The position numbers and the translations under genes are program-made. From a virus, in the IMG/VR virus record IMGVR_UViG_3300037096_000012, positions 1 to 30,463 of that record: a stretch of DNA of 30,463 nucleotides, one strand, 5' to 3'. Positions 7,727-14,597 of the stretch are shown one piece after another. Numbering within the stretch: the first letter of the stretch is position 1; each line of letters begins with the position of its first letter. A model generated the notes under the pieces. The model worked only from the letters and a program-made list of their open reading frames with translations, had not been told where the DNA came from and searched no databases.

Positions 7727-8152
7727 TCAGGATTTGCCAAGTAGCGCGGTAGCCGACGCTACGTTGTCCCTGAAGATTTCCACGATTGCGGGCCGGGCCG
7801 TGTCGAGAGCCGGGCGAAGGTATGGCTGCGCTACCATTCCGGGCCAATTGGGATCATACGGGCCATCGCCCGCCCCAGGACTTGCCGCTCCGCGTTGCCC
7901 GGTCCCGAACTCGACATAGGCCGCGTGGTCTGAATCGAACACGACGTACCCAGTTGCTTCGGCGCCGTTCACTTCAATTTCAGTGTGGCCGGATTCTCGC
8001 AGTTCGCCGGTATCGACTGGGACTATCGCTTCAGCCTCTTCCAGGATGACTTCGGCGGATTGCTCCACGCTCAGACGGTTTGCAGCCTGGTAGGTGTTCA
8101 GCGCTACGGATTGGTTCAGGCCGGTGAAGGAGGACCGTGCGGAGAAGTTCAC
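7727..8152 (-). CDS. HK97 gp10-like neck/tail-completion protein
   Basis: A 141-residue protein. Residues about 30-65 (EEAEAIVPVDTGELRESGH) and AAYVEFGTGQRG are hallmarks of the HK97 gp10 family: a helix, the P-V-D-T-G-x-L sequence and then Y-V-E-x-G-T. The C-terminus has QPYLRPALDTARP, also typical. These proteins sit at the head-tail joint or complete the tail. The GTG at 8152 follows the methylase stop by four bases; an in-frame start at 8329 would overlap the methylase by 173 bp and reads poorly. Confidence 0.8.
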   Translation of the reverse strand: MNFSARSSFTGLNQSVALNTYQAANRLSVEQSAEVILEEAEAIVPVDTGELRESGHTEIEVNGAEATGYVVFDSDHAAYVEFGTGQRGAASPGAGDGPYDPNWPGMVAQPYLRPALDTARPAIVEIFRDNVASATALLGKS

Positions 8153-8156
8153 GCCT

Positions 8157-9152
8157 TCAGAATAACCCAACCTGACGAACACAGGCGGGTGAAAACCAGA
8201 TGCGTTCGCGGGCCGCGTTGCCACGCGCGGCGTTGTCTCCCTGTGATCCGTAGCCACCAGCCGCCTTCCACGCAACGCACTCCCAATCTTCCGGTATGGC
8301 GTGTTCACCGTCATATCCGCACAGCGCAATCCGTAGTTCCGGGTTGCCGCCGTTCGCTATCGCCCATTCGCTGACGGCGTGCGCCACCGTCGAAGAATCC
8401 GAGGAATACAGATCGTCGGTTCGTTCCGCGCTGTCGGCGTAAGGTGGATCGAGCAAGACAGCCGTAATGCCATGCTTGAAAGTCACAGAAGGGCCGAGGA
8501 TGCGGGCCCAATCTCCGCAACACACACGAACCTTGCGGAGCCGTTCCGATAATTCGCGCATGTAGGCTCTGAGTTGCAATCCCCGCGTTCCCGAGGTGAG
8601 GTCGCTTACGCATTCGACCTCCTCCAATACTCCAACCGTGCCCGCGTCCCCGAGGTGAGGTAGCTGCCGGTTCAGACCTTTGCCCGCGTTCCCGAGGTGA
8701 GGTCGCTTACGATGAACTCCCGTGCCCGCGTTCCCGAGGTGAGGTAGCTGCTTCGCGCACCACCCCGCACCAATCCAGATACATTGTCCCCATACCCACC
8801 ATCCTGCAATTTTGGAATCATAAAACTCCGGATCTACTTTCATCGCTTCCCGAAACTCAGCCTGCGAACACAGGCATAAATGCCGCGCGTGCTGGTCGGC
8901 CTCGTTCACTGGATTGTCCGCGTGGAAAGCCACGGCATCAGGATCAGACTGAAGCGCACGCCAGAAGTTCGCCACCATGCAATCGAGGTCGTTTATAGTC
9001 TCCGTGCCGGGTGCGTGCGGACGCTCCAGCAGCACCGCTCCAGAACCGAAGAATGGCTCTATGTAATTCGGCACGTTGCCGAAGCGATCCCAGATCAATT
9101 CTGAAGCGCGGGATTTCCCGCCGAACCACGGAAACGGAGCCTTGAGCACCAT
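8157..9152 (-). CDS. DNA adenine N6-methyltransferase, Dam/D12 class
   Basis: A 331-residue methylase that transfers a methyl group from SAM to the N6 of adenine. PFPWFGGKSR (residues 6-15) and EPFFGSGAVLLERP (32-45) form the SAM-binding motifs and DPPY (235-238) is the catalytic motif, in the order seen in Dam-type enzymes. Residues 134-190, in the target-recognition region, are replaced by repeats of the type (K/Q)(R/L)PHLG(N/D)AG. It stands alone between the minor head and gp10-like genes and may protect phage DNA or mark it for packaging. The start follows the conserved 13-bp motif at 9156-9168 by three bases, with no coupled upstream gene. The recognition site is unknown. Confidence 0.85.
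   Translation of the reverse strand: MVLKAPFPWFGGKSRASELIWDRFGNVPNYIEPFFGSGAVLLERPHAPGTETINDLDCMVANFWRALQSDPDAVAFHADNPVNEADQHARHLCLCSQAEFREAMKVDPEFYDSKIAGWWVWGQCIWIGAGWCAKQLPHLGNAGTGVHRKRPHLGNAGKGLNRQLPHLGDAGTVGVLEEVECVSDLTSGTRGLQLRAYMRELSERLRKVRVCCGDWARILGPSVTFKHGITAVLLDPPYADSAERTDDLYSSDSSTVAHAVSEWAIANGGNPELRIALCGYDGEHAIPEDWECVAWKAAGGYGSQGDNAARGNAARERIWFSPACVRQVGLF
8582..8750 (-). repeat. Four copies of a 26-29 bp repeat inside the methylase gene
   Basis: Copies start at 8582, 8641, 8683 and 8725 and share CCCGCGTTCCCGAGGTGAGG on the plus strand (one base differs in the second copy). The last three are spaced 42 bp apart, so they are read in the same frame as PHLG-NAG. The copy at 8582 is 59 bp from its neighbour and is read in another frame, giving SDLTSGTRG. 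Confidence 0.9.
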
Positions 9153-9155
9153 TAC

Positions 9156-9168
9156 ACTTTACCACGCT
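9156..9168 (-). promoter_or_regulatory. 13-bp start-proximal motif, copy 1
   Basis: The minus strand reads AGCGTGGTAAAGT, ending three bases before the methylase ATG. Identical or near-identical copies lie at 11443-11455 and 19837-19849, each just before a gene that is not coupled to its upstream neighbour. TGGTAAAGT fits an extended -10 box; an RNA-level role is also possible. Confidence 0.45.
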
Positions 9169-9198
9169 ATAACACTTCGGAGAGTTTGCGCGGACGGC

Positions 9199-10803
9199 CT
9201 AGAGAACGTGAACCAATAAATTACAGCCACACAGGGGATGGGCTGTGGGCTGATCGTCGCCACTCGGAAAATCTTCGTCTATGTCGATGACCCCGGCCAG
9301 TTGATTTTCAATGCAAATAACACAGGCCCCCGGTTCCGTCTCCCAACTCTTCCCTGTCGCTCCCGCTTCCCGTCCGAAATGAGAAATGCTCTCGTTGAAC
9401 GCATTGTTCAACTCAGTCCTGGCGATCATCTTCGCCCGCACCGTCGAAGCGTCTGCGAATGAATCCTTAACTGCCTGGACGATGCCGTCATAGTCCGCGC
9501 CTGATTCGTAGGCATCGGCTACCGCGCTGGCCAGCCGATCCACGGTGGTTTTGTCGATCTCCCCGGTGAGTTGCGAGAATCCCGAATCCTTCAGGTATTC
9601 GGCTATGAAGGATTCGGTATCCGCCGCTGTGCTGTTCATCATCGTTGCGGCCTGAGATGCGCCGTTTTCAATGGAGGCTTTTATTGCGCCAGTGAAGATG
9701 TCGTTTTCAGCCTGAGTCACAGGAACGGTGTAGATGTGCGTGCTGATGGCGGATGCGATCTCCGCTTCCAGCCGCGCGCGGTCCGGGTCTTCAGCTTCCC
9801 GCAGGGCTTCCGATGCCGCGATGCCTTCGTTCCAATCAGTCTCACCGTGTTGAGCGAAGTACTGGCCATCGGCGGCGCTATATGCGGGTTCCAGGCCTCG
9901 CCACGTCAGTACGAACAAATCCCCCGGCTTTGAGAAATCTGAATTACTTACAAGCTCGTCTTTGTCGATGCCGCGAAAGTTCAGCAACGCCGCCGCGTGG
10001 ATGATGTGCAGTGCCCTCCCGCTGGTGATGTTCAGAACGCGGGCGCCGGGCTTCAGGGAATCACGCTGCGCCACGGTTCCAGCGATCAGCCGTGCTGCTA
10101 CTTCGTTGAATGAATCCCCCTCTTTGCCGCTGTACCGACTGATGCCGGGCCGTTCGTCCGGTGTTTCAGTTACCAGCCGGTTGATGCAGTCCCGTGCCCC
10201 ATCCAGCGTCATGCCCTCGTACTTCCCGACGCCCCACGGTCGCAGCCATTCCGCGTCTTGCGCGTTCGCGTTGATGATCGATCCGGTTTCCCGGCTGCGC
10301 GAGGTCGGGGCTGTGAAGACTTCGATATCTCCAACGCGCTGCTTCAGTTCGTGCGCTTGCTTCCGGCCCGCGTCTGTCAGTGGAGCGTCTACAGAGCCGG
10401 TTACTCGCCGTACAGACTGGCTTTCACTCCCTGAATCTGATTGAGCCTCACGATGAGAAGATCGGCCCGGTCCCGCGTGAGTCTCACGTACCACTCCGGA
10501 TCGGTTCCCATCCGGTAGGGGTGTTCGATTGCCAGGGCTTCCTGAACCGGCATTCTCACTGACTGCGGGTACGATATTTGAACTACGACCTGTTCGGTTA
10601 AGGGTGACATGCAAGCTCCTGAGTGCGTGTGAGTCGATAACGGATTTTCGTTGTGCACGGAAGCGATCGCGGGCCAGTTTCTGAATCTTGCGCGACGGCC
10701 CGGCGATGGCTTTATCGCGGCGTTGCTGGACCGTTGGAGCCTTCGCTTCGAGGAGATCGGCTACGACAGTTGCTGCTTCGATGAGTTCGGACTCGATGCT
10801 CAT
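9199..10803 (-). CDS. Minor head protein (Mu gpF/SPP1 gp7-like) with histidine-phosphatase-like insertion
   Basis: A 534-residue protein. The N-terminus (1-65) is helical and basic. Residues 450-534 match the Mu gpF-type head morphogenesis domain: RAKMIARTELNNAFN, CVIC, then HPLCGC. Residues about 135-325 resemble a histidine phosphatase: DAPLTDAGRKQA, TAPTSRSRETGSII, LRPWGVGKYEG, GDSFNEVAARL and VLNITSGRALHII. The RHGET-like motif that normally opens this fold appears at the end instead, as QHGETDWNEG (318-327), suggesting circular permutation; the expected Arg is Gln and the second His is Ser, so activity is doubtful. Residues 66-135 are a Ser/Gly/Arg-rich linker overlapped by another frame (10401-10610). 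ATG at 10803 overlaps the KTSC gene stop (ATGA). Confidence 0.8.
   Translation of the reverse strand: MSIESELIEAATVVADLLEAKAPTVQQRRDKAIAGPSRKIQKLARDRFRAQRKSVIDSHALRSLHVTLNRTGRSSNIVPAVSENAGSGSPGNRTPLPDGNRSGVVRETHAGPGRSSHREAQSDSGSESQSVRRVTGSVDAPLTDAGRKQAHELKQRVGDIEVFTAPTSRSRETGSIINANAQDAEWLRPWGVGKYEGMTLDGARDCINRLVTETPDERPGISRYSGKEGDSFNEVAARLIAGTVAQRDSLKPGARVLNITSGRALHIIHAAALLNFRGIDKDELVSNSDFSKPGDLFVLTWRGLEPAYSAADGQYFAQHGETDWNEGIAASEALREAEDPDRARLEAEIASAISTHIYTVPVTQAENDIFTGAIKASIENGASQAATMMNSTAADTESFIAEYLKDSGFSQLTGEIDKTTVDRLASAVADAYESGADYDGIVQAVKDSFADASTVRAKMIARTELNNAFNESISHFGREAGATGKSWETEPGACVICIENQLAGVIDIDEDFPSGDDQPTAHPLCGCNLLVHVL
10401..10610 (-). CDS. Possible nested gene, 69-residue hypothetical protein
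   Basis: This frame lies wholly inside the minor head gene in another reading frame. It begins MSPLTEQVVVQISYP and contains EHPYRMGTDPEWYVRLTRD. AGGAG lies five bases before its ATG, a near-ideal ribosome-binding site. By hand inspection its third codon positions look more GC-rich than those of the enclosing frame, whose translation here is low-complexity Ser/Gly/Arg. It could be a true overprinted gene, or mark a pair of compensating frameshifts. It resembles no family I know. Confidence 0.5.
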   Translation of the reverse strand: MSPLTEQVVVQISYPQSVRMPVQEALAIEHPYRMGTDPEWYVRLTRDRADLLIVRLNQIQGVKASLYGE

Positions 10804-11240
10804 ACCTTGAACACCAGCACCGCAGCCTCGGATTCCCAATTCACGAGCGGGCCGTGCGCTTTCGGGTTGTAGACCGTGCCGCACTTCGGACACGTAAACG
10901 GCGAGAGGTTATCCAGATTGCCAGATAGCGAAGCTTTGTTCAGGTGTTTGCCACAACATCCGTCTGCCTGAGTCGTGTGCATCGGCTTGCCTGCGTAGAT
11001 TCTCGCATCCAGCGTGTCGCAAAGGTCTTTCGATGAACGCTTCAGAACCACACCAGCCCGCAGCGCCACCAGTCCCTGAATCGCTTTACCCTTTGATGGT
11101 GCGGCCATCAGGTCTTCATATTGCTGCTGCGTGACGCCGGGGTATTCGTACTCTGAGCCGTTGCGGAAGCGCACAGTGAGTGTGTTGTCGGCGTATCCGA
11201 TCGCAGCGACATTGGAGGATTCGACTGGTTTCATTTCCAT
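10800..11240 (-). CDS. KTSC-domain protein with C-terminal zinc-binding part
   Basis: A 146-residue protein. Residues about 7-60 fit the KTSC domain: SSNVAAIGY, LTVRFRNGSEYEY, a V-T/P position, YEDLMAAPSKGK. The second half has cysteines in GCCGKH and TCPKCGTVYN, a likely zinc ribbon. KTSC domains occur in many phages next to structural genes and their role is not well defined. The start follows TGGTAAAG closely and an alternative ATG lies two codons later (11234). Its TGA overlaps the ATG of the minor head gene. Confidence 0.75.
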   Translation of the reverse strand: MEMKPVESSNVAAIGYADNTLTVRFRNGSEYEYPGVTQQQYEDLMAAPSKGKAIQGLVALRAGVVLKRSSKDLCDTLDARIYAGKPMHTTQADGCCGKHLNKASLSGNLDNLSPFTCPKCGTVYNPKAHGPLVNWESEAAVLVFKV

Positions 11241-11244
11241 GTCT

Positions 11245-11436
11245 TTACCAGAAGTTCCACCAGAAGTTACGCACCTTGCGGGGTTGGTTCAATTGCGGCT
11301 CTTCGCGCAATACTTCGCGGTTCAGGATTCTCCGGATGGTCTTGCCGAGTCGCCTGCGGAGTTTCGATCCGCCACGCGATCTACCCGGAATAGATCGAGT
11401 GCCTGCCATGCGCGTAGAGTGATCCGTGCGACTCAT
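11245..11436 (-). CDS. Small arginine-rich hypothetical protein
   Basis: A 63-residue, very basic protein beginning MSRTDHSTRMAG with an RRRLGKTIRRILNRE stretch and an aromatic end (NFWWNFW). It fills the gap between portal and KTSC genes. The ATG follows a copy of the 13-bp motif by six bases, the same arrangement as the methylase gene, which supports it as a real start. The overall strong basic character suggests nucleic-acid binding. No family is recognised and a spurious frame cannot be excluded. Confidence 0.45.
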   Translation of the reverse strand: MSRTDHSTRMAGTRSIPGRSRGGSKLRRRLGKTIRRILNREVLREEPQLNQPRKVRNFWWNFW

Positions 11437-11442
11437 AGCGAT

Positions 11443-11455
11443 ACTTTACCACGCT
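11443..11455 (-). promoter_or_regulatory. 13-bp start-proximal motif, copy 2
   Basis: The minus strand reads AGCGTGGTAAAGT, identical to copy 1. It overlaps the portal stop codon and ends six bases before the ATG at 11436. Confidence 0.45.
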
Positions 11456-13475
11456 ACGCCGCTTTTGCGCGTTCTTCCTTCCACTTCGTAAACGCTTCCG
11501 CCAGGCGCTCGATCGCCGCTTCCATCGTTGGCGTCCCGCCTGGAGGTTGCGCCTTCAGTGTCGGCCCGATTGGCTTGCCGGTCTTAGGGTCTATCTGCGT
11601 TCCTCCGCCCGGCGTGGGCTGCGCTTTCTGCACTGGGTCCGCAATCTTCTGGTCAGCCCGGTTTGCGTTGTATTCGTCTTCCGGGTATTGATCTTCTGTT
11701 AACTCATCGGCTTTGTCCATGCCGAGGAGTTCGTACAGGTGCCGCACTCCAGCCTTTTCGTCGATGCCTGTTACCTGACCGCCCTTGTTCGCCAGCGTCA
11801 TTGCTTCCACGGTCGCGGTCACGAGTGCCGGGATGTCACCTTCACGGATCTCGGGGAATGTGACGGTGATCTCCATGACTTCGGGGTCTTTGTCTTTCGC
11901 TTCTACGTAGCGCCAATCGCCGCGCGCGTTGCGGACACGCTTCGCTTCGCGGATGTCGATTATCTTCAGGTCCAGTTCGCGCGCCACCATCGCTTCGCGT
12001 ACTTTGCCGTTGGGCGCCCGCAACGAATTGCGCAGAGCGCGGGTGACGATCACACACAGATCCTCCCGCCACTCCTCCTGGATCGATTTGAACCCAACTT
12101 CCGTGGGACGGTCCAGCGTTGTGGCCGTCGCCAGATTGCCCGTGCTCACATCTGCGAGAAAAGTTTCCGGCACTCCCTTAACCATGCAGCACATCAGCTT
12201 GTACTGTCTGACTTCTTCCGGGTCGCCGCCCTCACCTGAAGATTTGAACGCCGCCAGTTGCGTGCCAGGGCCGGATGCAAACATCGAGCCGGATACCGCG
12301 GTTGGGTTCTGCTCGTACCACGAACTGTTCCCCGTGGCCACCGTCGATTGTAATTGCTGCTTGACGCCTTCAAGGGCCTGCTGTCCGCCCTTCGTCGTAA
12401 TTGTCATGGCGATCTGAGCCAGAGCCGCTTTGACGGCTGCGCAGTGCTCCAGGAATCTCCGGGCCGCTTTCGCCCAATCGAGCATCGGGTAAATCCGTGG
12501 ACAGCCGAACAGCCACTTGCCGACCGTTCCCACCTTGCGATGATACACCGGGTTGTCCCACAGGACATCAGATCCGTTTATCGTGGTGACCTTCTCTGCG
12601 CCCGTGGGCTCATAGCCCAGCGCCGGGTACCAGGCGCAACGTCCGACGGTCTGGAACAGGCCCGATTGCGTAACGAAGGTTTTTTCAAACCACTGCCTCT
12701 TGTAGAACCACGGCGAAGCGGCGTCATCCGGATCGGTGACGATCTCCTGAATCTCGGTAGCGTCGATTGTCCGCACGTCGGTATCGCCGGTGTCCTGATC
12801 GCCGAAGAAACAAAAGAATAGATTGCCGTCGTAGTCTTTGCGCCGCTCCATGTCGGTCAGCGCGGCTTGCCCCAGTGTTTTATTGTTGCGGTCCATGAAC
12901 GCTTTGATCGCGGCGTTTACGTCCGGGTCCGGGCTGCTGATCTCGACGCCGCGGCCGAACACATAGACCGCGCACACGTCCACCAGCCGCCTCACGATGG
13001 GGTTCTTGATGTAGTACAGCCGGGATAGCAGAATGATTTGCTGGATTCCCCAGCGCGAGAACTCCAGCCAGCCGAAATTGATCTCGCGCCGCCACTCCCA
13101 GTTATTCAGTTCCAGTTCGAACAGGCCGTTCGCTCCCTGGGCATTGGCAAACGATTCCCGCGTGCGGATGCCGGCTGCGCTCGCTTTCGCCATTCCGCCA
13201 GGCTTAGCAGCTTCTCCAAACGTCATCGGCCCGAGCCACGGACCAGAGCCCCCCATTAGAGAGGCTTCCTGCAGCTCGCCCATGAATTCGAATACTTCGC
13301 GCTGGCGCATGTCATCGGCGGTTTGTTTCGCCGCAAGTTCGGACACCAGTGAGCGAACCACGGGTAGGAGATCCGGTGTTCGTTGGGGATCGGGAAGCGA
13401 GAGCGTTTGAATCTTATCGGAGGCGAGAGCGCGGATGATCCGCTGGCCGGTTTCGTGGAGGATGGATCGGATCAT
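11454..13475 (-). CDS. Portal protein
   Basis: A 673-residue portal protein, which forms the dodecameric DNA channel at one vertex. Typical features are NPIVRRLVDVCAVYVFGRG (about 157-175), a Trp- and Tyr-rich stem and clip region, and MVKGVPETFLADVSTGN with ATATTLDRPTE, a portal-like sequence ahead of the C-terminal helices. The C-terminus is Pro/Gly-rich and ends with a charged helix. Gene order (after terminase, before the minor head protein) agrees, although the glycan island intervenes. The ATG follows a TATAAT box by eight bases with no Shine-Dalgarno sequence, suggesting a leaderless mRNA. Confidence 0.88.
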   Translation of the reverse strand: MIRSILHETGQRIIRALASDKIQTLSLPDPQRTPDLLPVVRSLVSELAAKQTADDMRQREVFEFMGELQEASLMGGSGPWLGPMTFGEAAKPGGMAKASAAGIRTRESFANAQGANGLFELELNNWEWRREINFGWLEFSRWGIQQIILLSRLYYIKNPIVRRLVDVCAVYVFGRGVEISSPDPDVNAAIKAFMDRNNKTLGQAALTDMERRKDYDGNLFFCFFGDQDTGDTDVRTIDATEIQEIVTDPDDAASPWFYKRQWFEKTFVTQSGLFQTVGRCAWYPALGYEPTGAEKVTTINGSDVLWDNPVYHRKVGTVGKWLFGCPRIYPMLDWAKAARRFLEHCAAVKAALAQIAMTITTKGGQQALEGVKQQLQSTVATGNSSWYEQNPTAVSGSMFASGPGTQLAAFKSSGEGGDPEEVRQYKLMCCMVKGVPETFLADVSTGNLATATTLDRPTEVGFKSIQEEWREDLCVIVTRALRNSLRAPNGKVREAMVARELDLKIIDIREAKRVRNARGDWRYVEAKDKDPEVMEITVTFPEIREGDIPALVTATVEAMTLANKGGQVTGIDEKAGVRHLYELLGMDKADELTEDQYPEDEYNANRADQKIADPVQKAQPTPGGGTQIDPKTGKPIGPTLKAQPPGGTPTMEAAIERLAEAFTKWKEERAKAA

Positions 13476-13483
13476 TTGTGAGG

Positions 13484-13489
13484 ATTATA
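13484..13489 (-). promoter_or_regulatory. -10 box upstream of portal gene
   Basis: The minus strand reads TATAAT, a perfect -10 consensus, eight bases before the portal ATG (13475). A transcript would begin close to the start codon. No -35 match is visible; a palindrome lies where it would be expected. Confidence 0.55.
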
Positions 13490-13507
13490 CCGAATCCGAA
13501 ACGGTAT
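13487..13507. promoter_or_regulatory. Palindrome between divergent promoters, candidate operator
   Basis: ATACCG and CGGTAT form a six-base inverted repeat with a nine-base spacer. It lies between the two divergent -10 boxes and overlaps the portal one, a good position for a regulator acting on both directions. Confidence 0.4.
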
Positions 13508-13511
13508 GGGC

Positions 13512-13517
13512 TACAAT
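13512..13517 (+). promoter_or_regulatory. -10 box for plus-strand cassette
   Basis: TACAAT lies eight bases before ATG 13526, the same spacing as the opposite portal promoter. No Shine-Dalgarno sequence stands before that ATG, consistent with leaderless transcription. Confidence 0.5.
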
Positions 13518-13525
13518 GCTGGGAA

Positions 13526-13852
13526 ATGAACTGGCCCGCAGTTACCGCGTTTGTGGAGCGCCACAAGGAAGGCCTGGAGCTTTTCGCCATGGCCTCGGTG
13601 GTCACGATGCGGAAAACTTTGCCGTGGCCGTTCAGCCTAATTCCGCCGCTGGAATGGGGTTACGAATGGCTACGGGATGCCCTTCTGACACTGTTGAGCC
13701 TCAAAGGTCCACTGCCGCACGGGCCGGAAGCGCAATCGACTGAGCGCGTTAAGCAATCGCCGGATGGTGCGGTTGAAAGCGTGAAGGAATCCACAGTTTC
13801 AGGCGCGGCCCCGATCGTGCAATCCCCCACGGGTGACTCTCATAATGCTTGA
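13526..13852 (+). CDS. Hypothetical protein, possibly membrane-associated
   Basis: A 108-residue protein beginning MNWPAVTAFVERHKEG. Residues about 28-60 are rich in Trp, Leu and Pro (LPWPFSLIPPLEWGYEWL, then LLTLLSL) and could lie in or on a membrane; the C-terminal half is polar. It is first in a two-gene plus-strand cassette with a coiled-coil/TM protein, so a lysis (holin-like) role is possible but unproved. An in-frame start at 13478 would begin inside the promoter region and lacks support. Confidence 0.6.
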   Translation: MNWPAVTAFVERHKEGLELFAMASVVTMRKTLPWPFSLIPPLEWGYEWLRDALLTLLSLKGPLPHGPEAQSTERVKQSPDGAVESVKESTVSGAAPIVQSPTGDSHNA

Positions 13853-14093
13853 TCGTGAGCGCGAATCAGACCGGGATATCCTGATCGATCTGCGGGGTAT
13901 GGTCGCCAGGCTGGTCGAATCCCGTGACGATCACGAATCGCGGCTTCGCAAGGTCGAAGGCGATATCGCAGACACCCGAACCAGCAAACGCGAGCAGGAC
14001 GCCTCAACCCGGCGCTTGATCGGATGGGGAATGCTGCTGGCAGCTATGGCTGGCGCTTTCGGTCATCTTGCAATGAAGACGATCAATCCTTAG
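13845..14093 (+). CDS. Coiled-coil protein with C-terminal membrane anchor, XhlA-like layout
   Basis: An 82-residue protein beginning MLDRERESDRDILI. Residues 1-55 are charged and heptad-like, a probable coiled coil, and residues about 60-77 (IGWGMLLAAMAGAFGHL) form one membrane helix. Small phage lysis proteins such as XhlA have this arrangement, but the sequence match is not established. The ATG overlaps the end of the preceding gene by eight bases; an in-frame GTG at 13833 is a weaker alternative. Its stop overlaps the opposing gene at 14083-14208 by 11 bp. Confidence 0.6.
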   Translation: MLDRERESDRDILIDLRGMVARLVESRDDHESRLRKVEGDIADTRTSKREQDASTRRLIGWGMLLAAMAGAFGHLAMKTINP

Positions 14094-14208
14094 CCGCGCG
14101 CCACGCCAGCCGGAAGTACAGCACCGCAATCCCCACGCAGGCGTACTGCACGCATTCGATCCAATGCGTCTGCATCCACGCCTGCGCCAAATCAGTTATT
14201 CCACCCAC
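14083..14208 (-). CDS. 41-residue membrane protein
   Basis: A short frame starting with GTG 14208 with a perfect GGAGGT six bases upstream. The product contains DLAQAWMQTHW and a hydrophobic helix (CVGIAVLYFRLAW, about 24-36). It overlaps the end of the gene at 14196-14507 by 13 bp and the end of the plus-strand gene by 11 bp. Size and helix suggest a membrane peptide, possibly lytic. Unrecognised. Confidence 0.5.
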   Translation of the reverse strand: MGGITDLAQAWMQTHWIECVQYACVGIAVLYFRLAWRAAKD

Positions 14209-14507
14209 GTCGCCACCTCCAGAGTGCCATCGGCGCGGACCAATGCCGCAAACGCATATCCCTGCGGCAGATCCCGGCGCATGTCGATGATTGCCAGTGG
14301 TTCGCCGTCGTCGAAGGATTCCAACTTCAGGCCGTATTTGTGCTGCAATTCGGCCAGCGCGATATGGAACTGGCGGATTTCGTGGGCGCGCTCGTCGCTG
14401 ATGAGTGGCTCGCGGTCGGTGATGTGATCCACGGCGTGTCTGGTTTCATAGGCTTCGAGCAGCGGGAAAAGCCGCGCGAATCGTTCGTCTGTCGTTAACT
14501 GCCCCAT
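14196..14507 (-). CDS. Hypothetical protein
   Basis: A 103-residue soluble protein beginning MGQLTTDERFARLFPLL, with helical character in the first 75 residues (DERAHEIRQFHIALAELQ) and a beta-prone end. GGAG lies eight bases before the ATG at 14507; a longer frame from TTG 14549 has no ribosome-binding site. It is the last gene of the run that follows the glycan island, separated from it by about 90 bp. No family is recognised. Confidence 0.6.
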   Translation of the reverse strand: MGQLTTDERFARLFPLLEAYETRHAVDHITDREPLISDERAHEIRQFHIALAELQHKYGLKLESFDDGEPLAIIDMRRDLPQGYAFAALVRADGTLEVATWVE

Positions 14508-14597
14508 ATAACGTGCTCCGAGACTGCTGAGATTGTTTTCATGTCTCAAGTTTGCGCCGGAAGAGTCGAGGCGTCAATACTGTCAATCGTTGTATTA

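Noticed and set aside
8311-8613. A frame inside the methylase gene starting with RKRPHLGNAG
   Set aside because: It arises only because the DNA repeat is read in another frame; the rest is low-complexity and the methylase motifs continue in the main frame.
8582-8750. CRISPR array suggested by four similar repeats
   Set aside because: Spacers are only about 13-33 bp and uneven, the repeats are coding, and no cas gene is present.
14495-14542. A 15-residue leader-like frame (MKTISAVSEHVIWGS) overlapping the start of the 103-residue gene
   Set aside because: Possible as a coupling leader, but the ribosome-binding site is weak and nothing else supports it.
14549-14586. TTGACA and TTGACG on the minus strand resembling -35 boxes before the 103-residue gene
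   Set aside because: At 17 bp spacing the -10 positions read ACTCTT-like or CAAACT sequence, too poor to call a promoter.
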